Shown in pieces: positions 24,077 to 33,570 of a DNA stretch of 64,000 nucleotides. The DNA comes from JBOEGW01 sp050633625 (GTDB taxonomy: Bacteria; Pseudomonadota; Alphaproteobacteria; Rhodobacterales; Rhodobacteraceae). The DNA is taken from positions 372,001 to 436,000 of the forward strand of contig JBOEGW010000001.1 of the NCBI GenBank assembly GCA_050633625.1. Direction: 5' to 3'. Under the pieces are notes generated by a model. That model did not search any database, had not been told where the DNA came from, and saw only the letters and a list, made by a program, of their open reading frames with translations. The position numbers and the translations under genes are program-made. The number at the start of each line of letters is the position of its first letter. Positions within the stretch are counted from its first letter, which is position 1.

Positions 24077-24724
24077 TCAAAACGCGTCCGGCTGCGCGCC
24101 GGGCGCGGCATCCTTGAAGGCGGGCAGGGTATCGAGCGCAGCAAAAATGCGCGCAATCACCGGATAAGGCGCCATATCCACGTCGAACCGTTTGTTGTTC
24201 CAAACCTGCGCATACAAACAACAATCCGCAAATCCCGGCCTGTCACCGTGGCAGTAAAGCCCCGTGGCCGGGTCAGCCGCCAACATGCGTTCCAATGGCG
24301 CAAAGGTGGTCTCGACCCAATGGCGGAACCATTTTGCCTTTCCCGCATCCCCAGCGCCAAATTCCGCGTCGATATATTGCAACACACGCAGATTGCCCAA
24401 AGGATGAATGTCGCAGCCAATCATATAGGCCAAAGCGCGCACCCGCGCGCGCGCAATTGGATCGGTTGGCAAAAGAGCGGGCGTTGGATGCGCCTCATCA
24501 AGCCACTCCATAATCGCCAGCGATTGCACCAAAGCGCTCCCATCCTCAAGCTCCAGAACAGGCACCAAGCCGGCAGGGTTTTTGCTCAGGAAGTCTGAGG
24601 TTTGCGTTTCCTTTTTCAAAAGCGCATAGGACAGATACTCATAGTCCAACCCCTTGAGGTTCAAGGCCGCGCGCAGCCGCGTTGACGTTGAGGACCGGAA
24701 ATAGTTGTGCAGTTTAAGCGTCAT
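24077..24724 (-). CDS. maiA: Maleylacetoacetate isomerase / zeta-class glutathione S-transferase
   Basis: 215 residues, standard length. Catalytic SSTSTRLRAALNLKGL (residues 11-26; SSxxSxRxR pattern of zeta GSTs, here with Thr in the third position), cis-Pro in GLVPVLELEDG (~51-61), and C-terminal DIHPLGNLRVLQYI (~104-117). Acts in tyrosine/phenylalanine breakdown, isomerising maleylacetoacetate to fumarylacetoacetate with glutathione. No hmgA or fahA neighbour here, so a general GST function is possible. GGGAGACCGAC precedes the start. It lies 162 bp downstream of mrpG on the same strand. Confidence 0.82.
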   Translation of the reverse strand: MTLKLHNYFRSSTSTRLRAALNLKGLDYEYLSYALLKKETQTSDFLSKNPAGLVPVLELEDGSALVQSLAIMEWLDEAHPTPALLPTDPIARARVRALAYMIGCDIHPLGNLRVLQYIDAEFGAGDAGKAKWFRHWVETTFAPLERMLAADPATGLYCHGDRPGFADCCLYAQVWNNKRFDVDMAPYPVIARIFAALDTLPAFKDAAPGAQPDAF

Positions 24725-24886
24725 GTCGGTCTCCCTGATGATCGCAAAGCTGGCATGTCACGGCGCATATGAAAAGCAAACATTTCACAAGTTCACGACT
24801 TTCGCCCGCGCAGGCTGCAAGCGTCACAAAAGACGAAGGACATTTGGTAAAGCGCAACGACGCTGGCGTTCAGGTCGCGCGAAGGT

Positions 24887-25285
24887 CTAAGCCTGATCCT
24901 TTTCGGGCGCGGGCACATCGAGCGGCGCTTCAGGGGGCGCATCAAACACCGCCCACCCAGACGCGCACTCGCTCTCTGGCAGAGTATCCTCATCTACACG
25001 TTGCGCAATATGCACCTTGGCGATGAAATTCGCGGTGATCGGCGCTGTCAAAAACAAGAACAGCGCAATGAGCAGCTCGTGAAAGGACAAATGCCCCTTG
25101 TGCAGCCCGAAATACAGCATCGAGGCAATCAAGACCCCGCCCACACCCAGCGTTGTGGCCTTGGTTGGGGCGTGCAGCCGTTGCATCGTGTCGGAGAGTT
25201 TCACCAGCCCAAAGGAGCCAACCAGCCCGAACACACCACTGATCACCAGCGCTGCCGAAATCGCGATTTCCAGTCCCAAAGTCAT
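24887..25285 (-). CDS. mrpG: Na+/H+ antiporter subunit G
   Basis: 132 residues, three helices: ISAALVISGVFGLVGSFGLVKLSD, LGVGGVLIASMLYF, ELLIALFLFLTAPITANFIAK. KLSDTMQRLHAPTKATTLG (~28-46) is the MrpG hallmark. A soluble acidic/Pro-rich tail follows. The ATG at 25285 has GAGGAC upstream; the longer ORF to 25348 overlaps mrpF. Last gene of the mrp operon. Confidence 0.93.
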   Translation of the reverse strand: MTLGLEIAISAALVISGVFGLVGSFGLVKLSDTMQRLHAPTKATTLGVGGVLIASMLYFGLHKGHLSFHELLIALFLFLTAPITANFIAKVHIAQRVDEDTLPESECASGWAVFDAPPEAPLDVPAPEKDQA

Positions 25286-25292
25286 AGCGTCC

Positions 25293-25562
25293 TCATTCGA
25301 TAATGTCGCCGCGCAACAAGAAGCGGCAATAGGCAACCGTAGAGACAAACCCCACCATCGCCACCAACATGGCCGCCTCGAAATAAACCCCGGTGCCGCG
25401 CAGGATGCCGTAAATGATCAACAGGGCGATGACGTTGATCACCATGGTGTCCAGCGCCAAAATCCGGTCCGCCGCAGAGGGGCCGCGCGCGATACGCCAC
25501 AGGTTGAACAACAAGCCAATCGCGTAACAGCCCGCCACAAAAGTCAAAGCAATCTGGATCAC
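25293..25562 (-). CDS. mrpF: Na+/H+ antiporter subunit F
   Basis: 89 residues, three helices; IARGPSAADRILALDTMVINVIA (starting near 26) is the MrpF signature, with the conserved Asp in DRILALD. Starts with GTG overlapping the mrpE stop (GTGA), so translation is coupled. Small membrane subunit of the hetero-oligomeric Mrp antiporter. Confidence 0.93.
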   Translation of the reverse strand: MIQIALTFVAGCYAIGLLFNLWRIARGPSAADRILALDTMVINVIALLIIYGILRGTGVYFEAAMLVAMVGFVSTVAYCRFLLRGDIIE

Positions 25563-26050
25563 TGAAAAATCTCCTTCAAGCGGCGCTCATAGCGGGATTT
25601 GATATCGTCGCGCACGGCGTCAGGGTCGGGCGCATGGAGGCAGTGCACCAAGATCGCGGCACCATCCGCCGACAGCATTGCCGACACGGTTCCGGGGGTC
25701 AATGTGATGGTGCCCGCCAGCACAGTGATCGCTTCGGGTGAGGTCAATTCAAGAGGGACTGTGACCCAAGCCGATTTCAAGTTGTCCTTTGATTTGAACA
25801 AGATCAGCCCGGCAACTTGAACATTGGCCACCACAATATCCCAAAGCACCACAGCAATATAGGCAGGGATTTTGAGTGGTCGGGTCAGGGTCGGGCGGTC
25901 GGGCCAATAGGGCGCCGTGAACACCGGCACGATAATGCCCAACAGAGCGCCCAACAGCAGATTGCCCGGCGTCACTTTGTTCACCAAGCCCAGCCAAACC
26001 ACAAGCAAGGTCACGCTCAAAATCGGGTGTGGGATCAAACGAAAAAACAC
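25559..26050 (-). CDS. mrpE: Na+/H+ antiporter subunit E
   Basis: 163 residues. N-terminal helices, then the soluble part with WVTVPLELTSPEAITVLAGTITLTPGTVSA, typical for MrpE (TLTPGT near residue 118-123). GTG start at 26048-26050, three bases after the mrpD stop. Required for antiport complex stability. Confidence 0.93.
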   Translation of the reverse strand: MFFRLIPHPILSVTLLVVWLGLVNKVTPGNLLLGALLGIIVPVFTAPYWPDRPTLTRPLKIPAYIAVVLWDIVVANVQVAGLILFKSKDNLKSAWVTVPLELTSPEAITVLAGTITLTPGTVSAMLSADGAAILVHCLHAPDPDAVRDDIKSRYERRLKEIFQ

Positions 26051-26053
26051 GGC

Positions 26054-27655
26054 TTAATCCTCCTGCTCATGGGGCTTTGCGCTGTGCGGCGCATCAGAGG
26101 GCGCATCCCCGGTTTCAGGCGCGCTGATGGCAGGCGTCAAAACCGCAGACACATACCCGGCTCGATCATAAAGCTGTGCGCCCGTGGCCTCAAAATACCG
26201 GGTCAAAGGCCCGGCCATGACCGCCAGCCCCGCAAGCAAGGTCAGCGCCACCAGTGTCGGTGCAACCTCAAGCGCGCCAGCGCCGGGCGGGGTCAGCGCG
26301 TCAAGTTCGGCTGCGTTCACATCGTCGGGCTGTGTGGCTGTTGATTTCCAAAACAACACGCTGCCCGCGCGGGCAAAGCCGACGATTGTGATCAGTGATC
26401 CCACAAGGATCGTGCCCCAGGCCCAGGCCATTTGATGCGGCGCGCGCAGGGCGTCCAGCACCATGAGTTTGCCCAAGAACCCAGAGAGAGGCGGCATGCC
26501 CGCCATGGCGATTGCAGCCCCGAAAAACAACGCTGCAAATAGCCCGTTTTGAGCGGTGGCGGGGAGGGGGGTCAGCCGTCCGCTCCCGCGCCGTGTGAGG
26601 ACAATATCCGCCAGCAAGAACAACGCCGCTGCCGCGAAGGTGGAATGCACGAGATAGTAAAGCGCCGCCATGGTGGCGAGTGGGGTGAAGGCTGCAACGG
26701 CCACCAAAAGCGTTCCCATCGAGCCAACGACCGCAAATGCGATCAAAGGCAACAGCCGTTTTGCGCCCAGCACCCCAAGTGCGCCCACGATGATCGTGAC
26801 GATCGCCGCCGGAAACAGCCAGGCCTCCGCAACGCCAGCAGTGGCGGCGATATCAGGCCCGAAAATGAGGGTGTGCACGCGCAAAATCGCATAGGCGCCC
26901 ACTTTGGTCATGATCGCGAACATCGCCGCCACAGGCGCGGGCGCATTTGCATAGGCACCGGGCAACCAGAACTGCACAGGAAACAGCGCGGCCTTCACGG
27001 CAAAAACGATCATCAGCAACATCGCCGCAACGCGGACCAATCCGGCTTGGCTCGGGTCCATCGCTTCCAAACGCACAGCCAAATCGGCCATATTGAGCGT
27101 CCCGGTGGATGCGTAAAGCGTTCCGAGTGCGAACAAAAACAACGTCGATCCGGCAAGATTGAAGACCACATATTGAACCCCCGCGCGGAGCCTTTCGCGC
27201 CCGCCGCCATGGATCATCAGACCATAGGAGGCGATCAGCAAAATCTCAAAAAACACAAACAGGTTGAACACATCGCCCGTCAAAAACGCGCCGCAAACCC
27301 CCATCAGTTGAAACTGAAATAGCGCATGAAAATGTCGCCCGCGCGCGTCCCATCCGGTGGCGACAACATGCAGCAAAACGATGAGCGCCAGGAGCGCCGT
27401 CAGCAACACCATCAAAGCCGATAAACGATCCAGAACCAAGACAATCCCAAAAGGCGCAGGCCAATCGCCAAGCCGATACACCAAGGTGTCTCCGCCTGCT
27501 GCCTGTGCGAACAAACCCAGCGAAATCACCAAGAGGGCGAGGGTGCCCACAAAGGAGGCCGCGCGCGCAAGCGGCAGGTCGTGGCGCATCACAAAGCCAA
27601 TCAGCGGTGCGAGCATGGCCGGCAAAACGACGGGGGCAATCATCCAATGGGTCAT
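26054..27655 (-). CDS. mrpD: Na+/H+ antiporter subunit D
   Basis: 533 residues, about 14 helices, related to NuoN/NuoM-type proton channels. Conserved pieces: FEILLIASYGLMIHGG (~110-125, with the essential Glu), VKAALFPVQFWLPGAYANAP (~217-236, with Lys) and PPLSGFLGKLMVLDAL near 388-403. Overlaps mrpC by ATGA. The C-terminal 40 residues are an acidic/Ala-rich tail. Confidence 0.94.
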   Translation of the reverse strand: MTHWMIAPVVLPAMLAPLIGFVMRHDLPLARAASFVGTLALLVISLGLFAQAAGGDTLVYRLGDWPAPFGIVLVLDRLSALMVLLTALLALIVLLHVVATGWDARGRHFHALFQFQLMGVCGAFLTGDVFNLFVFFEILLIASYGLMIHGGGRERLRAGVQYVVFNLAGSTLFLFALGTLYASTGTLNMADLAVRLEAMDPSQAGLVRVAAMLLMIVFAVKAALFPVQFWLPGAYANAPAPVAAMFAIMTKVGAYAILRVHTLIFGPDIAATAGVAEAWLFPAAIVTIIVGALGVLGAKRLLPLIAFAVVGSMGTLLVAVAAFTPLATMAALYYLVHSTFAAAALFLLADIVLTRRGSGRLTPLPATAQNGLFAALFFGAAIAMAGMPPLSGFLGKLMVLDALRAPHQMAWAWGTILVGSLITIVGFARAGSVLFWKSTATQPDDVNAAELDALTPPGAGALEVAPTLVALTLLAGLAVMAGPLTRYFEATGAQLYDRAGYVSAVLTPAISAPETGDAPSDAPHSAKPHEQED

Positions 27656-28101
27656 GCTTTCATCCCTTTGTCGCTGGCCGCTCCTGTCCCGGTATTGGTC
27701 CCGCTCGCGGCACCGCTCACCTCATCGGGGAGTTCATCAATGATGATCTGACCTTCTCCCTCGTCCTCCGAGGCCGGGTGGCTCATGTTGATCTTGTCAC
27801 TGTCGGACTCCAAGAATGCACCAATCGCAATCATCACCAACACAGCCGTCATCCCGAAAGAGATCACAATCGCTGTCAAAACAAGGGCTTGGGGCAGTGG
27901 GTCGGTATAGGCGGCCTCGCCATATTTGGAGAGGATTGGCGGCATATTGACCGCCAGCCCCCCGGAGGCAAACAAGAAGATATTCACTGCATAAGACAAG
28001 AGCGCCAGCCCAAGAATAACCGCAAAGACCCGCAAACGCAGGATCAAATAGACCCCTCCCGCCGTCAAAACGCCAATACCAGATGCCACAAGGAGTTCCA
28101 T
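27652..28101 (-). CDS. mrpC: Na+/H+ antiporter subunit C
   Basis: 149 residues. NuoK-like three-helix protein: GVLTAGGVYLILRLRVFAVILG, LLSYAVNIFLFASGG (~33-47), DPLPQALVLTAIVISFGMTAVL (starting ~66). Long acidic tail after residue 100. Start ATG at 28099-28101 with AAAGGA 12 bases upstream; an ATG at 28113 is an alternative. It overlaps mrpA slightly on either choice. Confidence 0.93.
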   Translation of the reverse strand: MELLVASGIGVLTAGGVYLILRLRVFAVILGLALLSYAVNIFLFASGGLAVNMPPILSKYGEAAYTDPLPQALVLTAIVISFGMTAVLVMIAIGAFLESDSDKINMSHPASEDEGEGQIIIDELPDEVSGAASGTNTGTGAASDKGMKA

Positions 28102-28102
28102 A

Positions 28103-30976
28103 TTACTGTGCATCCTTTTGTGTTTCGGGCGTGTCGCGGACGCGTGTCGCCGGGTCATAATCCATGGGGGTGACGTTGATGGTTTCCCCGGCATAGCGGG
28201 CAATGCGCGAGAGCGAATAGAGCATCAGCATCACAGCACCGAGCACCGCCAAGAACACCCCAAGATCGAAGGCCATCGCCGTGGCCCACTCAAATTCTTC
28301 AATCGGCGCAAAGTGCAAGTACCCGTAGGCCGAGGTCAAAAACGGCTTGCCTGCCGCCCAAGCGCCCATGCCCGTCAGCCCCGCGACAACAACGCCCCAG
28401 CCAATCAGCGAGTGATATTCGATCCGTTTGCGCGATTGGGTCCAGGCAAAGCCAGACGCCATGTATTGCATCAACAGCGCGATTGAGATGATCAGCCCCG
28501 CAACAAATCCACCGCCCGGTTGGTTGTGGCCGCGCAAGAAGATGTAAATCCCCACCATCACCGCAATCGGCATGAGCACCCGCGTCGCAACAACCATCAT
28601 CAACGGGTGACGATCAAGGGAGATGTCTTGGCTAAAGTCGGTGTTGCGCAGTTTGCGCCCCGCAGGCCCGGACAAAAGCGCTTCCATAAGCGCATAAATG
28701 ATAAGCCCGGCAATCCCCAAAACGATGATCTCGCCGTAGGTGTCATAGCCGCGGAAATCCACCAAAATGACGTTCACAACATTTGTGCCACCACCACCTT
28801 TGTAGGCGTTTTCAAGGTGGTAGCCGGAAATCGTATCGACGCTGCGCATCATGAAAGCATAGGCCAGCGCCCCCACGCCAAGCCCGGCCACCGCCGCAAT
28901 CCCCCCATCCCGCAAGCGCAGCGCGACACTGCTTTCGACAGGGGTGTCCTTTGGCAAGAAATGCAGCGCCAGAAGCAGCAACATGATCGTCACGGTTTCC
29001 ACCGAAATCTGGGTCAGCGCGAGGTCCGGCGCGGAGAGATAGATGAAGCCCGCCGAAATCATCAACCCGATGATCCCAATCACCACAAGCGCGCGGAAGC
29101 GATGGCGATGCATCACCACCACGGACAGGGTGGCGACGACCAAAAGCAACCAGCCCACCGCGACGACAGCATTGACCGGCAGATGCGCACGGCTTTGTGC
29201 GGGCAGGCCGCTGTCGGAATAGGCAGCAAAACCCAAAAGCACAGCCGCGCTGACGAAAATCGCAAGATAGCGCGAAATGGCCCCATTATGAGTGAGATCC
29301 ACAATGCGCTGACTGCTCGCCACGCACAGCCTGATCACAGCATCAAACATCACCTTCGCTTCAGGGCGGGGCAGGGCCAGCCAGCCACGCGCAAGCGCTG
29401 CATAAACCGCCAGAAGCAACGCGCCCCCAGCCACCGCAATCGCGGACATATAAAGGGCGGGGGTGACCCCATGCCAAATCTTCAGGTGCGGATGGGTATG
29501 TGCGCCCGTCACAGCATCCGCCGCAACCCGAACCAATGGTTCAGCCAAAAACGGCATGACACCAATCGCCACCACCAAGATCGCAAGCAGGGCAGGCGAG
29601 GCAAACAAGCCAAATGGGGGATCATGCGGCTTGGAAGGGTAATCGTCGCGCACCGGGCCAAAGAACACATGCACGATAAAGCGCAGGGAATAAGCGACCG
29701 ACAAAAGAGCGCCGAGTGTCGCCAGAACAGGAACCACCCAATGGCTGCCAAACCAATCGGTGTGCGAGGCTTCTTCCAGCATCATTTCTTTGGACAAAAA
29801 GCCGTTGAACAGCGGAATACCGGCCATGGAAAGCGCCGCGACAGTGCCAATGACAAAGGTGATCGGCATCAGTTTGCGCAACCCACCGAGCCGCTTGATG
29901 TCGCGGGTATGCGCCTCGTGATCTATGATCCCGGCGGTCATGAACAAAGCCGCCTTAAACGTCAGGTGGTTGATAATGTGAAACACAGCTGCAATCGCCG
30001 CCGCCTCTGTGCCAAAGCCCAAAAGCATGGTCAGCAGGCCAAGGTGGCTTACTGTGGAGAAGGCCAAGAGCGCCTTAAGATCGTCCTTGAACAAGGCAAT
30101 GCAGGCGCCAAGCACCATGGTCACAAGACCCACGGTTGTCACAATGTAAAACCATTCAGGCGTGCCCGACAGCGCAGGCCACATGCGCGCCATCAAAAAG
30201 ACGCCCGCCTTGACCATCGTTGCTGAGTGCAGATAGGCGGACACAGGCGTGGGCGCGGCCATCGCATGTGGCAACCAAAAGTGAAATGGGAACTGCGCGG
30301 ATTTGGTGAAGGCCCCAAGCAAAATCAAGATGAGCGCTGGCAGATACCACTCAGATGCACGGATTTGATCGCCCGCTGCCAAAATGTCAGTGAGGCTATA
30401 GCTGCCAGCGATATGGCCCAAAATCAGCATCCCACCGATCATCGCAAGCCCACCGGCCCCCGTGACTGTCAGCGCCATCCGCGCGCCTTGCCGCCCCTCT
30501 GGAAGGTGCTTCCAAAACCCAATAAGCAAGAAAGACGACAGGCTTGTCAGCTCCCAAAAGATCAACAAAAGCAGGATGTTGTCCGACAAAACAATGCCAA
30601 GCATCGCGCCTTGAAACAGCAGCAGGTAGGTGTAGAACTGGCCCATCGGGTCGTCGCCCGACAAATAAAACCGCGCATAAAGCGTGATCAGCAAACCAAC
30701 CCCAAGGATCATGCCCGCAAACAAAAGCCCCAGCCCATCGAGAAAAAACGACGCGGACAATCCAAGCTGCGGCAACCAGGCAAGATCATAGCGCAACACA
30801 TTGCCCGCCATCACATCGGGCACATGCAACAGCAACAAAAGCAGCGCCAAAGCTGTGGGAATGGCCGTGAACATCGCCGCCGCATTGCGCCCCGCGCGGA
30901 TCATCACCCCCGGCACAAGCGCCCCAATGAAGGGCAACAGCGCAATAACGATGAGTGAGGTATGTCCGGTGCCCAT
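28103..30976 (-). CDS. mrpA: Na+/H+ antiporter subunit A fused to subunit B
   Basis: 957 residues. Residues ~1-600 are NuoL-like MrpA (FWELTSLSSFLLIGFW, KSAQFPFHFWLPHAMAAPTPVSAYLHSATMVKAG in the 160-270 region, histidines in HIINHLTFKAALFMTAG). Residues ~600-760 hold the MbhE-like part, and ~800-945 are MrpB (MIRG-type region: FLRGHNQPGGGFVAGLIISIALLMQY). The A/B fusion is as in rhizobial PhaAB, explaining the absence of a separate mrpB. Start ATG at 30976 has CAGGAACTCGC upstream; the TTG-initiated 31018 reading is less likely. First gene of mrpA(B)CDEFG, giving Na+ (or K+) extrusion in seawater and pH control. Confidence 0.94.
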   Translation of the reverse strand: MGTGHTSLIVIALLPFIGALVPGVMIRAGRNAAAMFTAIPTALALLLLLLHVPDVMAGNVLRYDLAWLPQLGLSASFFLDGLGLLFAGMILGVGLLITLYARFYLSGDDPMGQFYTYLLLFQGAMLGIVLSDNILLLLIFWELTSLSSFLLIGFWKHLPEGRQGARMALTVTGAGGLAMIGGMLILGHIAGSYSLTDILAAGDQIRASEWYLPALILILLGAFTKSAQFPFHFWLPHAMAAPTPVSAYLHSATMVKAGVFLMARMWPALSGTPEWFYIVTTVGLVTMVLGACIALFKDDLKALLAFSTVSHLGLLTMLLGFGTEAAAIAAVFHIINHLTFKAALFMTAGIIDHEAHTRDIKRLGGLRKLMPITFVIGTVAALSMAGIPLFNGFLSKEMMLEEASHTDWFGSHWVVPVLATLGALLSVAYSLRFIVHVFFGPVRDDYPSKPHDPPFGLFASPALLAILVVAIGVMPFLAEPLVRVAADAVTGAHTHPHLKIWHGVTPALYMSAIAVAGGALLLAVYAALARGWLALPRPEAKVMFDAVIRLCVASSQRIVDLTHNGAISRYLAIFVSAAVLLGFAAYSDSGLPAQSRAHLPVNAVVAVGWLLLVVATLSVVVMHRHRFRALVVIGIIGLMISAGFIYLSAPDLALTQISVETVTIMLLLLALHFLPKDTPVESSVALRLRDGGIAAVAGLGVGALAYAFMMRSVDTISGYHLENAYKGGGGTNVVNVILVDFRGYDTYGEIIVLGIAGLIIYALMEALLSGPAGRKLRNTDFSQDISLDRHPLMMVVATRVLMPIAVMVGIYIFLRGHNQPGGGFVAGLIISIALLMQYMASGFAWTQSRKRIEYHSLIGWGVVVAGLTGMGAWAAGKPFLTSAYGYLHFAPIEEFEWATAMAFDLGVFLAVLGAVMLMLYSLSRIARYAGETINVTPMDYDPATRVRDTPETQKDAQ

Positions 30977-31049
30977 GCGAGTTCCTGATTCTGCCGCGTC
31001 ACGTTTTCGATCCGGCAATTCTTACCAAGTCGCTCTGGCGAGGCCAAGG

Positions 31050-31070
31050 CGAAGGCGGGTTTTATACGCG
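31050..31070 (-). promoter_or_regulatory. Possible promoter of the mrp operon
   Basis: On the reverse strand, after the creatinase terminator, GCGCGTATAAAACC gives a TATAAA -10-like box at about plus 31060-31065, about 85 bp before the mrpA ATG. The -35 element would fall in the terminator T-tract (TTTTTTGGG). Weak evidence, from position and sequence only. Confidence 0.3.
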
Positions 31071-31073
31071 CCC

Positions 31074-31113
31074 AAAAAAAGGGTGGGGTGCTCAAAGGCC
31101 TAAGCGCCCCGCC
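31074..31113 (-). terminator. Rho-independent terminator of the creatinase gene
   Basis: Reverse-strand stem of 11 positions (31103-31113 with 31082-31092; 9 of 11 pair) followed by seven Ts (plus A-run 31074-31080). It separates the creatinase transcript from the mrp operon on the same strand. Confidence 0.7.
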
Positions 31114-31121
31114 GCCCAGCG

Positions 31122-32321
31122 TCAAACCACGTTGAACGCTGGCCCGTATGGGTAGCCTGTGATGTTCTCGTGGCCCTCTTGCGTGATCACCAAAATGTCA
31201 TGCTCACGATAGCCACCAGCCCCCGGATTGCCCTCGGGAATCGTGAGCATGGGTTCCATCGAAATCACCATGCCCGGCGCAAGCACGGTGTCGATATCCT
31301 CGCGCAACTCAAGCCCGGCTTCGCGGCCATAATAATGTGACAACACCCCGAAAGAATGCCCGTATCCAAAGCTGCGATACTGGAGCAGATCACGCGCGGC
31401 AAAGAAGTCGTTGATCTGTTCGGTGATCTCGCAACAGCGCAGGCCGGGGCGCAACAAACTCATCCCGAATTCATGCGCCGCAACATTGGCCTCCCAGATT
31501 TCGAGGCTCGCCGGGTCCACGTGATCCACAAATAATGTGCGTTCCAGCGCCGTATAATAGCCGTTGATCATGGGGAAGCTATTGAGGCTGAGAATGTCGC
31601 CGGGCTGCAAAACGCGGCTTGTCACCGGATTATGCGCGCCATCGGTATTGATCCCCGATTGAAACCAAACCCATGTGTCGCGGTATTCCGCATCGGGAAA
31701 CCGCTTGGCAATCTCAAGTTCCATCGCATCGCGCCCGGCCATGGCAACATCAATCTCGCGCACCCCCGGTTTGATCGCATCCTTAATGGCGTATCCGCCC
31801 ACATCCGCAACCGCCGCCCCCGCTTTGATGAGCGCAATTTCCGCGTCCGATTTATGCATGCGTTGGCGCATTGTGCTGGGGGCAATGTCGACACAGGTCT
31901 TGGGCGCGAGAATCTCCTCCAACAACGCTTTTTGAACAAGCGTCAGATGGTCCGCCTCAAAGCCAATGGATTTGCCGGTGCCCACAACCGACAAAATCGC
32001 CCGCCAATAATTGTTTCGCTGCCAATCCGTATAGGTGATGTTGTCGCCATAGCTGCGCCGCCAGGGCTGGGCCGCATCAATGCCCGCGCTGATGGTGACG
32101 CAGTCGGAGGCGGTGATCACAACAGCATAGGGCCGCCCGAAAGAGCAGTACAAAAACCCACTGTAATAGGCGACACAATGCATCGAGGTGAGCACACAGG
32201 CCTCAACCCCAAGCACCGTCATGTCCGCGCGCAGCTTGGCAAGGCGCGCCGCATATTCGGCCTCTGAGAAGGGGAGTGTTTTCTCGCCTTGGTGAAATCG
32301 GTAAAACTCTGGACGATCCAT
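31122..32321 (-). CDS. Creatinase (creatine amidinohydrolase), M24 family
   Basis: 399 residues, like known creatinases (~403). Very close to the Pseudomonas enzyme in key stretches: FLYCSFGRPYAVV (57-69), QPWRRSYGDNITYTDWQR (85-102), WFQSGINTDGAHNPVT (219-234) with the catalytic His (H230), GYGHSFGVLSHYYGREAGLE (~320-340), and GGYREHDIL near the end. Pita-bread fold without the metal-ligand set of aminopeptidases. Hydrolyses creatine to sarcosine and urea in the cytoplasm. GAAGGAG precedes the ATG at 32319-32321; the longer ORF to 32459 has no such support. No creatininase or sarcosine oxidase is adjacent. Confidence 0.85.
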   Translation of the reverse strand: MDRPEFYRFHQGEKTLPFSEAEYAARLAKLRADMTVLGVEACVLTSMHCVAYYSGFLYCSFGRPYAVVITASDCVTISAGIDAAQPWRRSYGDNITYTDWQRNNYWRAILSVVGTGKSIGFEADHLTLVQKALLEEILAPKTCVDIAPSTMRQRMHKSDAEIALIKAGAAVADVGGYAIKDAIKPGVREIDVAMAGRDAMELEIAKRFPDAEYRDTWVWFQSGINTDGAHNPVTSRVLQPGDILSLNSFPMINGYYTALERTLFVDHVDPASLEIWEANVAAHEFGMSLLRPGLRCCEITEQINDFFAARDLLQYRSFGYGHSFGVLSHYYGREAGLELREDIDTVLAPGMVISMEPMLTIPEGNPGAGGYREHDILVITQEGHENITGYPYGPAFNVV

Positions 32322-32568
32322 TGTCGTGGCTCCTTCAAAATGGTGTCTTGAAAGGGCGTTGATCGCCCCCACACACCAACACAGAAAAGTCCCGGCGTTC
32401 AGGAGGGGAAAAGGCTGAGCGCGCGCAGATGCGCTGGCGACGCCATCGCCGGCTCTCACAAAACCCTAAATCATGAGCGCGGTTTTTCAAGGATCACTTG
32501 AAAGCGACGCGAATAAACCATCGAAACCGCGCGCATTCGGTGATAGGGCAGCGCCACAACCCGCCAGA

Positions 32569-33570
32569 ATGAACACTGAAATGACACAACAAGCCCTCAC
32601 CACAAACGCCCGCCTGTCCGTGGCCCCCATGATGGAATGGACCGACCGCCATTGTCGGTATTTTCACCGTTTGTTGAGCGGCAACGCGCTTTTGTATACG
32701 GAAATGGTCACGTCGCCCGCATTGGTGCGCGGCGGTGCATTGCGTTTGCTCGCGTTTAACACGGAGGAACATCCGGTCGCTGTACAACTTGGCGGATCAG
32801 ACCCCGAGGAGCTGGCGCAGGCCACGAAGCTTTGCGTTGAGCGCGGCTATGATGAGGTGAACCTCAATGTCGGCTGCCCGTCTGATCGCGTGCAATCTGG
32901 CACCTTTGGTGCTGTGTTAATGCGCTCGCCGGATCTGGTGGCAGCCTGCGTTGAGCGGATGAAAAGCGCGGCACAGGGTGTTGATATTACAGTGAAATGC
33001 AGAATTGGGGTCGATGATCAGCTGCCGCAAGAGGTCTTGCCGGATTTTCTGGAGCGCGTGTCTGCTGCCGGTGTAACTCGTTTCACGATCCACGCGCGCA
33101 AGGCTTGGCTCAAAGGGTTAAGCCCCAAGGAAAACCGCGATATTCCGCCGCTGGATTATCCGCTCGTCCATCAAATGAAACGCGATTTTCCGCATCTTCA
33201 CCTGTCGATCAATGGCGGAATTGCCACTCTCGACGAGGCAAAAACCCATTTGGAGGCTGGCATGGACGGTGTGATGATCGGGCGCGCGGCCTATCATCAG
33301 CCAGCGGATGTTTTGATTGGGGCGGACAGTGCCATATTTGGCAAAGACGACAGCTTTCATGATGCGCGCGCGGCGGTGCGCGCGATGTATCCTTATATGG
33401 AGGCGCATCTGTCGCAGGGCGGGCGGCTGCATGAGATTACCCGGCATATGCTCGGTGTTTTCGCGGGCAAACCCGGCGCGCGGGCGTATCGGCGCATCTT
33501 GTCAGAGGGCGCAAACAAGCCCGGCGCGGGGCCGCAATTGGTGGAGGAGGCCCTCAACGCGCTGCTTTGA
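32569..33570 (+). CDS. dusA: tRNA-dihydrouridine(20/20a) synthase DusA
   Basis: 333 residues (or 329 from the ATG at 32581). FMN-dependent TIM barrel: LSVAPMMEWTDRHCRYFHRL near the start, LNVGCPSDRVQSGTFGAVLM with catalytic Cys (~98-117), FTIHARKAWLKGLSPKENR (~178-196), INGGIATLDEA and MIGRAAYHQP. The AWLKGLSPKENR segment is specific for DusA. Reduces U20/U20a in tRNA D-loops. The far upstream start at 32473 is unlikely. Its 3' end overlaps the convergent efflux gene by 17 bp. Confidence 0.95.
   Translation: MNTEMTQQALTTNARLSVAPMMEWTDRHCRYFHRLLSGNALLYTEMVTSPALVRGGALRLLAFNTEEHPVAVQLGGSDPEELAQATKLCVERGYDEVNLNVGCPSDRVQSGTFGAVLMRSPDLVAACVERMKSAAQGVDITVKCRIGVDDQLPQEVLPDFLERVSAAGVTRFTIHARKAWLKGLSPKENRDIPPLDYPLVHQMKRDFPHLHLSINGGIATLDEAKTHLEAGMDGVMIGRAAYHQPADVLIGADSAIFGKDDSFHDARAAVRAMYPYMEAHLSQGGRLHEITRHMLGVFAGKPGARAYRRILSEGANKPGAGPQLVEEALNALL

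Noticed and set aside
28520..30226. 568-codon open frame on the plus strand opposite mrpA
   Set aside because: It mirrors the membrane-protein codons of mrpA, is full of His/Arg/Gln/Asn runs and has no domain; an antisense shadow.
31122..32321. DMSP lyase DddP
   Set aside because: Same M24 fold family, but creatinase-specific stretches around residues 57-102 and 219-234 are matched and DddP motifs are not.
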